Below are positions 12,040 through 22,057 of a stretch of 51,626 nucleotides of DNA, one piece after another. The stretch's first letter is position 1; every line of letters begins with the position of its first letter. The DNA lies in contig VHZZ01002247.1 in assembly GCA_009801015.1 (NCBI GenBank), positions 14,358 through 65,983 of the forward strand, in the 5' to 3' direction. The DNA comes from Silene noctiflora. Its lineage: Eukaryota; Streptophyta; Magnoliopsida; Caryophyllales; Caryophyllaceae. The notes under the pieces were generated by a model, which was given only the letters and a program-made list of their open reading frames with translations, was not told where the DNA came from and made no database searches. A program made the translations under genes and the position numbers.

Positions 12040-13990
12040 CTACAGCCCGAGAACCCAATTACAAGCACACACAAGACCTGTAAGTGAATAGATTATAAAC
12101 GACAAGAGTCAGATTCAAATGAGCTTGTTTCGGAGAGAAGTGAAAGCTCAAGACCACTGCTGGTGTTCATAGCAATATGAATGTTCCGCGTTGACTACTG
12201 ATCCGGAAATACAAAAGGCAGCTGCCTGCTTCCCTCAAAGAAGCATTAATATAGGAAATCTCCAATTACTCCAGCCAATAGAAGGAGAATGATAATAGTA
12301 AAAATATAAAGCAACTCGACCACTTGTGTACTAATAAACGATACACACACAAAGTCATAGACTCATTGACGCCCCCTCTACTGACAAAAAGTTCAAGACA
12401 TTATTCTCAGGGACACGAGTACAGGGCAACAGGGAAATAGATCCAATCATCCAAAGTAGATTCAGATAAAAGACTAACAGCCACAATGCAGAACAGAAAG
12501 CAGCCTCATTAAATAATGAATAAGTCACATTGGCTACATCATCAAAGAAAAGAACAGTATTAGCTTCATGGAGTGGAAAATAAACCATGAAGTCTACGTT
12601 CCACCAGGTATAGCCGTATAGAAAGAACAGTTCACAACAAAGATAAAAATGACACAATCACAGTTCACCGCAATTAAAAACCTAGTAAAGATTCTAAACG
12701 CAACACGAAAGAAGGGATGTTGATGGAGCTACACATTTATACTAGGATGATCTAGCCTTTTCAGAGCACCACGAGCATTTCACCCCATATCACTCTTTAA
12801 GTTGATCGAGCAACATACTTATACTAGACTCGGTCATTCCTACCCATTTCTCAAACAATAACAGTGTTACATTGATGTACTACCCATACACACTTCACGC
12901 ACTCTTTGCCAATCATACATCAACCACCGGATCAACAAATGCATATCCAACATCCCATACTTCATATAGTACCTTCAGTTCAACCACTAAGCTAAGAGTC
13001 CAAGTCGTCTTTAATACTCAAAACACAATTATATAATCAGACACAACTTCACTTATTATTAGACTAACTCACTTTATTTTAAAATAAGCAAGTTAATTAA
13101 CCTCAGCAACGCACGTCTTTCAATCTAGTATATCATAGAAACCAGGTTGTTTCTATTTCTCACAATCACACTACTTTCACACAAAATGACATCCACAAAG
13201 CTAAAGATTGTTACCTCAAAGATAAACCATCAAAGTAAAATCCCCTTTCACCTACTCTTAATTACGATACCTCAAATCCCAGAAAATCGCAAACTGAATC
13301 CCTCAATCCCTCATATTCCACATCCGTATTCCATTTTTTTGCTTTACAAACTCCGTACTACAATCTAAAAAGTGCCTATCGTGTATGCGTATTACGTACT
13401 CGTATCGGAGCACACTACAGATTAAGCAAACCATGCATCAACCTAGGTTTTATCAATTTATCCTACAGAAAATTCCATCAACCAATTAAACAGCTCCAAT
13501 CACGAAACAAGCATCAATTAAACATTCCTCCACAAATGTAACCCTAAATCAAACATAAACCCTAACCTAATCAACCAAAACCAAAACCAAAACAAATGAC
13601 TAATCAAAAATCAAAAAATCACTAATCATAAATCATACCTGAAACGACGTTACAGTAAATCAACTAATCCACGATCTTATTTAGGGTTTACAAAGATTAA
13701 TTATGGGAGAAATCGAGCTACGATTGTTTATAATAGAGCGAGGAAATCGCGAATTGGAAGATCGAGCGAAGTGATTCGTTTCGTCGGGAAATCGATACGT
13801 GTCGCCGGAAAATGTCGGAGGAGATTACGCCGCCGCGGTAAAAACGGGAGGATAGAGGTAAAAAGGGGCGGCTCGCCGGAGAAATAGGGAGGAGGGGTAA
13901 TTGATGGGTTGTGTGTGTAATAATTGATAGCGGATGTATTTGAGACTTAGAGTTGGGACTTGAGAGAGTGTGAATGTGTGATGCGGGAAG
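12040..13990 (-). other. CID4 5'UTR intron and leader exon
   Basis: An untranslated leader exon runs from about 13,990 down to 13,639, where TTTCAG meets the donor GTATGATT. The intron (13,638-12,040) ends at GGGCTGTAG, 34 nt before the ATG at 12,005-12,003. The region is gene-free. A TATATAG word at about 14,084-14,090 on the minus strand could be a TATA box, but the start of transcription is not determined. Nothing else recognisable lies in the intron. Confidence 0.5.
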
Positions 13991-15936
13991 ATATTCATGT
14001 TTAATACGGATTTTATTCGTTTTAAATTTAAGACGGACCAAATATTATATTACTCACATATATGAAACGGGATAAATTTTCGTCTATATAAGAAGTGGAC
14101 AAGTGGTATTGTTGACAAATTATATTTTTAGATGCATGAGAAATTGAGAATAAATAATATTGTTGACAAATTAATTGATTTAAAATTAAAAATAAAAAGT
14201 TGAGACTTATTGGTGCAAGTTGCAAGTGACTTGCTTAAGAATTAAGATTATTCTCATCCTCAAAAAAAAAAAAAAAAAAAAAAATTAATTAAGGTTATTT
14301 ATGTAAGGAATGATTTAGTAAATTTGGTATGCCCAACTTGTAAAAGAGCGGGTGCGGATAATGTCTCCTGGCTTAAATCATCGAAAACTTAGTTGGAGAA
14401 TTCGGTTGAAATATTAATCGGTGTGACTTAACTTTCCAATAATTTAGTTGTTCCTACCTTACTAGCTTGATCGAACCTTATAATAAAATATACTCCGTAT
14501 CATTGATAATTTGTTTTTACAATCAGGTTAGGTTGAAAGTAATTTGTTGCTGTCTAAATATATTCAAGTAGCAAGTGTGGATTATCATCCTTCTTCTAAA
14601 TCGATCTTATATTATAATCGGTAATCGGTATTACAAGACAATCATATAAATGAATTGCGGATGATGGAAGCATGTAAACCTGCACAACCCGATTCCCACA
14701 CTAGCCTGGCCTGCTAACAAGGCTCGCTCCTCTCCACCCACTCACCCGCTCCCTTGCCCGTACCATCAACTTTGACCAAGCTCGGGCTCAATCCTTCACA
14801 ACCCACACTGCCAGTCCACCTGACCCGCATCCCCCACCGGCCACCACCCTTCATGCCCAACAGGGCTGGCCCAGGGCCACCACACTCCACCCGCTCATTA
14901 CCAGTCAGCGGTGTGGGTTTGGGCCTCCTCCCTACAGCCCAGCCCGGCCCTCTGTTCAGATCTAGATACAGTGTACCAGCAAGCAGTGCAGCCCAATTGC
15001 CAATGTAAGTGCCATACGGCCCATACGGGCCTTCAGCATAGCTGGTATATATATATTCGTATAATATCATGTCAACAAAACGGCTAAACTCTGTAACATT
15101 ATTGATCACACATACATACGTTTGTTTGGACTCTTGCATTCATTCATTCATTCATGCGCGTTTCAATTTCACTTCTATCCTGGTCAGAGAGTGTTATCAA
15201 AGGTCACGTGTTCAAATCCTAACAGCCTCCAATAAGTCACGAAGTGAAATCTTAACACATGCTACGGGAACATGTGTAGTAACCACTCTTCAAGCCCAAT
15301 AAACATTAGCAATATTTATAAAACTTAGGGCTCGACCATTACCTTTAAGGTTATCAACTAATTTATAGAGTTTCATTTTGTATTGTTACCTGCTTTCATT
15401 TCTTATTCTCATAACTGGACATCTGCTTACCACATGAGAGAAGTCTCAAATCGGATGTACATGGTAGTTGCGCATGAAAATTGTCCGCATTTTTATGACA
15501 ATATGAACTTTTCTATATGTTGACTATATTGTTTTTATTTTTTCCAATTTCATCATTTTACCTCTTACCAACACTTTCAAATGACAGGTCATTTTAGGGG
15601 GCCCCAAATCACTTAGATATCAAGGCTTTGTGCTGTCTTTGTTGGCTAGAACGACATTAGCTTGTAGTGTTCTCACATTTTACGTAGAACTTGCAACTGA
15701 ATATGGAAGTTCTTATTAAAAGGTTCTGCAATGGATTAGCTGTCTACAGATCAGAGTAGATGATGATTGATGAGTGTTTTAGTCTATTGATCATTGAGAG
15801 TATTTTCTCACCGGCCACCCTTCCTCTTTCTCGGGACACTTGTTTATCTTACTCTCTTTAAATTCCTCCTTGGTTTTTCTTATCATTGTTTTATCAAGTT
15901 CAAGGCATAAATCTGATTCTAGTTTTTCTTCTTCAG
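13991..15936. other. Spacer between CID4 and the BADC-like locus, with a GC-rich island
   Basis: The divergent spacer contains AT-rich DNA (14,000-14,680) with a poly-A tract at 14,262-14,283. A sharply C-rich block follows at about 14,690-14,990 (recurring ACCCGC, GGCCCA, CCACCC). A (CATT)n microsatellite lies near 15,138-15,153. A tRNA-B-box-like GTTCAAATCC occurs at about 15,210-15,219, perhaps a SINE remnant. The sequence before the GTAAGTG at 15,006 (reading ASSAAQLP in one frame) could be a decayed upstream BADC exon, but its similarity to BADC transit-region exons is too weak to call. Confidence 0.4.
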
Positions 15937-17834
15937 CTGATGTCTCTCCTATCAGATATATGTGATACAACATCCATTGCAGAATTTGAACTAAAAGTAA
16001 GCGAATAGTCCTCTTTTATATATGTTGTTTGCGACGTGAATTGTTATTCTCTGGAGTTGTCCCATTTCTAATTTTGACAAATGTTTTTATCTGAGCTAAT
16101 TCTTTCACTCCTATATTTTGGATCAAAGCAGCACAAATTCCCTGTATTTTATGTTATAAGCAGATTTTTTAGGCAACGCTTTGACTTCCGATACTTTTGA
16201 GATATATAATGAAACTTCTACCATTTGATTCGTGAAAAATGCTTTCGTAATCAAGTACATTTCATAATATTTACTCATATTTTAGAGATAGAGAGGAGTG
16301 TCGTGATGTGAAAAAGACTTCTAATATGAAGGAGTATATCTTATTGTTCTACCATACTTGTTCTAAATATTTGTGTCAACCGTAAATGAAGCAATTCGAA
16401 AGAACAAGAGGGAGTATTTATTTAGATATACTTGTTTATTTTTCATTGATGTTATTGGTATACTATCTGAAAGCTGGAAACCATCCCTTAACCAGCTGGA
16501 TGGCTTTCACCTTCATGTGACGAGGGCCTTGTCTGTGGCTATTGACTCTCCATCACCACCTCCAGTCCCATCAGTTTCTACATCTACCAGTTCTAACTTA
16601 TATTCTAAGGAGCCTACATCAAATGATCAAGTTTCTTCCGCATCACTCGTCATCATCAAAACCGGGCCTGTGGGGATTAAATCGAGGGCCTTGCTTGATA
16701 GAGCTGCAGATGAACGATTGGTGATAATTCAATCACCAAAGGTTTAGCATCTTTTGGTATATTGCATTATTGCATCTTTTTTGATTAATTAGACAAGTAG
16801 GAAATCTAAAGGATAAGTTGGGTCCAGGTTGGATTTTTCAGAAGGTGTTGAACCATAAAGGGGAACCGTGCACCTCCAGCTTGCAAAGAGGTATGTACTT
16901 TTGAAGTTTTGTCAAAGTTCAATATATCTATGATTGATTTTCCTGAATCTTGCTACTAGGTTTGTTAGATGAGAAGCTGAAGAATTTATCTGTAAGTAGA
17001 TTCTTTTTGGGTTGGAAATATATGGAGAATTTGACTGTTGTACATCAAGTTCATTTTATGACTGCTGCTTTCATGTAAAGTGAACATTAGAGGATGGAAT
17101 TTCCCAACACGAGTGCATGTCCCATGTGTCTACGTCCGCTATATTACGTTTTTTTTTTGGCTTTAAATGAAGCGCCCTTGTATCACTTCGTATATGGCAC
17201 TTGTCAAAAGGCTGAAACTTTTTTTTAATGCTAGTAATGTTTTCCTTGATATACAGAAGCAAACAGTTAAAGAAGGGAAAGTAATCTGTTACATCGAACA
17301 GCTTGGTTGTCAAGCTCCAGTACAGGTATGGAGTTTATCCTTCAGAACTCGCAGTTTTCAATTAGAATAGGACTTGTTGACATGCAGGGAATTGTGCTAT
17401 ACTCTACTTTCAGATGACTGAAAGATGCTGTTTCACTTAAATGCGTTAATATGGACGATATATTTTTTTTCATACAAATACTTGTGGCCTTATGTTTATG
17501 GTGGTTGTGTAATTAATTAATGGTTTTACAGTATCTGAGTGTGTCATAAGAGGCTCTCATGTGCGATTGTTGTGCATTAATTACCACTTAAATTATTTCA
17601 ATATCATCTTGTCGATGGCAGTCGGACGTTTCTGGCGAAGTACTGAAGTTTGTATGTGAAGATGGTGGTAAGTTTTCTTTCAATTTCCTCCATCTTTCCA
17701 TATGGTTTTCATTTCAACTTCCCTAATGATCTGGTAATCACCGTCTTTCAACAGAACCTGTAGAATTTGGTGATCCTATTATCGCCATCCTTCCGTCTTT
17801 TCCCGGTATAAAGAAGCTACCAGCTGAAAGCTAA
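15937..17834 (+). pseudogene. BADC-like (biotin attachment domain-containing) gene with an in-frame stop
   Basis: Intact BADCs are plastid proteins that resemble the biotin carboxyl carrier subunit of acetyl-CoA carboxylase but lack the biotinylated lysine, and they inhibit the enzyme. Exons: 15937-15996 (SDICDTTSIAEFELK), 16496-16741 (LDGFHLHVTRAL, then a Pro/Ser linker, ending VIIQSPK), 16828-16890 (VGFFRRC-stop-TIKGNRAPPACKE), 17257-17325 (KQTVKEGKVICYIEQLG), 17622-17667 (SDVSGEVLKFVCEDG), 17755-17834 (EPVEFGDPIIAILPSFPGIK, stop). Splice sites and phases all join. The TGA at 16849-16851 falls in the conserved VGFFRR.xTIKGK segment, where the family has a coding residue. No MKM biotinylation motif is present, as expected for BADC. 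No convincing first exon with ATG and transit peptide was found. The stop plus missing start argue for a pseudogene. Skipping exon 3 (63 nt) would keep frame, so residual expression is not excluded. Confidence 0.75.
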
Positions 17835-18500
17835 CCTGAACTCCTCAGTCACTTGCCAAAATTTGGAGAAACCTGAAACGTTAAAACACTCGATCTCATC
17901 CGTCCAGAAAAAAGCCCTCTATTTCTAAGCATCTTTGGTTGTTTGGTTAAGTTTTCGACTCTTCAGTAAATTTACTGCCATTATTTTCATTTTTTCTTCT
18001 ATTTTAAACCCCTTTCCACAACCCCTTCCCCAAAATGACCCGGAAATTGTTAATGATGGACAGAGCTCAGGATTACAAAAGGTGATTGCTTTGTAACATA
18101 TTTATATGACATTGAATGTGCATTACGCTGTGATACAATTAACAAGGGCATAGTAAGAGAAACCCATCTCAAAATATGAGTGGATGTAACCATCATGAGC
18201 GTGCAAATAGCCGCTCCTGTACTTTCAAACATGTTATTCAAAATAGATACTGTCACAAAACTTCCTACAGACTACTGTGTAAAGTGTAAACTTGCCTTTT
18301 TGGTCCGAAACTAACTAAAGAATTACCCGCTCTTTTCCGCTAGGTTCTTTACACTTTCTATGAAATGTGTGTCAAATAAAATGCTAAAGAGGAAGAATGA
18401 ACTGTGTGTTACACGTACTGTCTCAGTATTTTGAGGTATACTGGTCACTGCCTGTAAAAGTGTCGGGCAAATGTAAGCCATATACTATTAGCGGGGCGAT

Positions 18501-20106
18501 TTAGAGAGGGTTAGTAATTCCTGTTTGAGCTACTTTAGTGTTCCTAGGAATAGCAGGACCGATATAATTGACAGTCCATTCAAGTCTCTTCATTTCCCTT
18601 TCCTTCCTCCTCTTCCGTATATGCTCCTGTAAAATTGTGGCTGCTGTCGCGGAACTATGAGCCTGAAAGCTTCTTAGTATCTGCTTTACATCACCTTTGA
18701 TACACAACAATGCAATGAATACAGCAACTAACATAACAGGAGAAACCTGCACTGTTGTGCTACCATCTAAGTATGTAGCCTTTTGCCTGAATGCTTCCTT
18801 GATCAAACCCCATAGAAGTAATAGCATTCCGAAAAGGCTTAGCCTGCTACGATACAGCAGACCGACTATTGCTCCGGCTACTGATAAGTAACTCCCTGCT
18901 AAAATCTGCAAACATTTCAGGAAGTTGATGGTGATGGCATTAGCTTTTAGAAAAACACCTTGGGAATAGACTGGAACCGAAATGTTCCGATTAGATTATT
19001 AGAATGACTTGTTTTTTAGTCTGAGATTAATGATCAAGATTCCTGGTGTCTAGGTAATTCCGTAACAAGTTCAGGCTGTAAACTGACAGTATTTCCTTCT
19101 GATGCTATTGAACATCAATAAATCTCGACGTTGAGACAAGTTTGTTTTTTGCAGCTGTCACCATAGAAGAAGGTAGCTTTGTCATACTCCCTCCGTCCCA
19201 AACATTTGTTTACCTTCGATTAAAATAATCCCTCAAAAAGAATAAAAAAGGTAAACAAATGGTTGAGACGGAAAGACTATTTCCTTGGCCTTAATCAAGG
19301 ACTGTTGAATTATAGAATGGATAAACTGCAAAATATAGTGAGTAGTTCAAGTCGGAAAGGGAAACAAACCTCTAGATGTCTGAGATGTAAGGCTGTAGGG
19401 GCCTCTGTAACATGAGACATGCTATAGATTTCCAAGATGTCATTATAGTTGGGGAACTGTGTACCCTTGATAAGGGCATTTACAATAGCACCAGGGTACA
19501 GAAGGGTCTTCACAAATGCAATAGGCACGATTTCTGTCTCAACTAACTGAGAAGATGTCAGTTGTATCGGTGTTGTGCATATTCCACAACCACAAGGAAC
19601 CCTGGTCGAAAACATTACAACATGTTACCATTATTCATAATTTTGATCAGAACGTATCATCACGTATATTCGGGAGTTAACTACCAATAACAATGTCGCG
19701 AATCACCTTGTTTTTGTTATAGTACACTTTTATGATTGTTGATTTTGCATATTTTGTGATATTATAAAACTTTGTCAAGAAGTCGAGAATGTCTCGACCT
19801 GAGTACAACAATACCCTGTCTTAACCGTCAGGATATAAGATCTCTTCCGGTAATGTCTCAACATATGAAAATGACATAACAAACATTGTAAGGAAAATTA
19901 TCGTATTACATGTTATGATATATAGATATAGATACGGATATAGATTGGCAAAGCGGTAATGAATGCGATTAGTAAAATATTAATGCAAGAAAAAAGAGAA
20001 ACCTGAAAAGAGGGAGTTGAAGGATAATGAGGAGGAAAAAGAGACGAGAAGCAAAGGAAGAAATAGATGTTGCCCATTTACGCGAAGAAGAAGATGCAGA
20101 TCCCAT
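18501..20106 (-). CDS. Unrecognised small membrane protein with CxCxxC motif
   Basis: Three exons (20106-20003, 19601-19370, 18905-18501) join in phase to 246 residues. The N-terminus (residues 1-35) is Ser-rich then hydrophobic (LFFLLIILQLPLF), like a signal peptide or anchor. A PCGCGICTTP motif (C38, C40, C43) follows directly. Hydrophobic stretches lie at about 59-79, 113-130 plus 133-147, and 166-182. The C-terminus (about 204-222) is a strongly charged helix, HIRKRRKEREMKRLEW, perhaps cytosolic. The start was chosen because it is the only ATG that gives the signal-like segment and a correct GT donor. I do not recognise the family and assign no function. It is convergent with the BADC-like locus and divergent from ferrochelatase. 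Confidence 0.75.
19187..19277. mobile_element. Short Stowaway MITE in an intron
   Basis: A 91-bp element starting CTCCCTCCGTCCCAAACATT and ending TGGTTGAGACGGAAAGAC, with TA on each side (19185-19186, 19278-19279). Left CATTTGTTTACCTT pairs with right AAGGTAAACAAATG. It sits in the second intron (19369-18906) of the membrane-protein gene. Confidence 0.8.
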
Positions 20107-22057
20107 TTTTCCTGCATTCTGTTTTTTTGTCTATTTTTCCTGATTACCAGACTTGCAGTTGACCATATTCTATCATGCCTTGGTGGCTGGTGCTTCTGCA
20201 TTTTCAAGGTCTATATTACTATATTTTCATCAGGAACCATTTTTTTTAAAAAATAATGAGAATATTCATGGAATACCTTTCATAATTGATATCGGTTTGG
20301 CAGACGTTGACAAAAAGTTTTGAATCACCCTCTAACATATAGTAATATATAAGGTCGGTTAAAATGATGGACCCTACATAAGGGCATGTGAGAGGGTAGT
20401 ATCGAGGCTCAATATCTATTGACGCCTTATTATTGATATGACTTATCCTAAAGAACAATTGGAGTTTCCAATTGTTGTCTTGGGTAGTGCTACACCAATC
20501 CAACTACGACACTCTTAATTCCACCACGAACCGTTTCGAACACCATCCACTTGAGTCTTGACCCACCAATACGTCCACCACGCATCCAACCACGATAGCA
20601 TTTGGCCACCGAGGCCTCGACTCGTACTCTGAATTTTTTTTTAAGTAATCCTGTTGGACTCTCATACCACATTTCTATTGAAATAAACATATTAATATCA
20701 TCAAATGGAAGGCCATTCTATTAATTAAATGATAGAATGTTTGGCTTAAATTTTTTTTGAGCCTATTTACTACAATAACTTGAGCTTTAAACCTATAAAG
20801 CATGTTTGACCTCGTTTCTCGAAAATGAGTTTTTGTTTTTCAAGCTTAATTTTCTCAAAGTGTTTTTGGATTTAGAAAGATGATTATTTGACTTTTAAGA
20901 AATTTTGTTTTAGCTTTTAAATAATAATGTATTTGGCCAAAAAGTATTTCTAAATCCAAAAACACTTTTGAAAGTCAGCCCAAACACACATAATTCAATA
21001 AATTGAGTTTGTCAAAAACTCAAAATACAAATTAGTCAAGCACGAAAGTAATTTGTATTGTGTTCAAGTCATCTTTTGGAGTAATCTTTAGTACATTCAA
21101 TTACTCTATTTGAATTATACAATAAAAATATATTTTAAAAAAATATTTGCTATTGAAATGGATTAATAGTTACTAAAAAATTTTAAATTCACGATGCTTC
21201 AAAAAATTACTGTGTCTTCTAAATTTCAAACATGTAACTCTAGTAAAAAAAAAGCGGTTGATCCAATAGTCTTAAGCTATCACGTATTCTCGAGAATTTA
21301 CCTTGTACTCACTGTTGTCGCGCCGTCCATCATCATAAAGATAAAAAAGACTAATCGAGTCAAACCCGAGTCCGAAATCCATGGGTCCATGACTCTATCT
21401 CTATGTGACCCAAGTCAACCAACTAGAAACCACTTGGATAGTTGAATACTTGGATGTAAACATCAGTGCATTTCTACTTGAGTAGCATGTAGCAAATGTA
21501 CGACTACGTCGACTAGTATTTCCAAAAAACAAACACACGTAGAGGCCTTAAATGTCACATAAATTCGTCACCTAATATTCTTAATGTGAGTATTTCTAAT
21601 TTTCCACCTCAAATATTTTAGCACAAATTCTTATTTGAGACGCTTTTAACTTGAAATGTCAATAACAAATACGATTATTAATGGTAAAAGTTATAACTAA
21701 ATCTGTCATTTTGTAACAATAAACTGCTAGTAACTCTTTATCGGGAAATTTTGATGTTTAAAGGCTTTTTCCCGTTTAGCTTAAGACGTATACCACCCGT
21801 CTAAATGGACGATTGCTGATATTTTGAAAATTGATTAAATGGATAATGCCACTGTGTAAAATGCTTGGCAGAGCTATAACATTGTTTTCCCCACACTACT
21901 GTTTCTATCACTCTCTTTATCTCTCTTTTTTTTCTACCCTTCTCTAGTTCTCTCATTTTCTCAATAATTAATTATTCTTCTTATATATATATATTTTTGG
22001 TTTTTATTCTTTTATTATCTCTGTATGTGGCTTTGATTTTTAGTACAAGCTACAAAA
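20107..22057. other. Divergent spacer upstream of ferrochelatase
   Basis: No gene is seen. Contents: a dispersed repeat at about 20,350-20,425 related to 39,515-39,585; a fold-back element around 20,857-20,968; AT-rich DNA; and a CT-rich leader-like tract at about 21,900-21,962 followed by (TA)n at 21,980-21,995. The CT-rich tract is typical of a plant 5'UTR, so transcription of ferrochelatase probably starts in or just before it, but I cannot fix a TATA box. Confidence 0.4.
20857..20968. repeat. Fold-back repeat with 22-bp perfect arms
   Basis: The arms at 20857-20878 (AAAGTGTTTTTGGATTTAG followed by AAA) and 20947-20968 are perfect inverted complements separated by 68 bp. The surrounding GTTTGAC and CCCAAACAC words suggest a slightly larger MITE, but no target duplication was identified. 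Confidence 0.75.

Noticed and set aside
12355..12657. A 100-codon minus-strand open frame
   Set aside because: It falls in the CID4 5'UTR intron and lacks any recognisable domain. Composition is typical of intron DNA.
14714..15139. A 141-codon minus-strand open frame and an 84-codon plus-strand one
   Set aside because: Both result from the GC-rich composition, which makes stop codons rare on both strands. No domain or splice logic supports them.
15205..15222. tRNA gene suggested by GTTCAAATCC
   Set aside because: No acceptor stem, D-arm or anticodon arm can be built around it. At most it is a SINE B box.
16849..16851. Rescue of the BADC stop by RNA editing or selenocysteine
   Set aside because: Plant nuclear mRNAs are not known to be edited to remove such stops, and land plants lack the selenocysteine system. 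Pseudogene or exon skipping is simpler.
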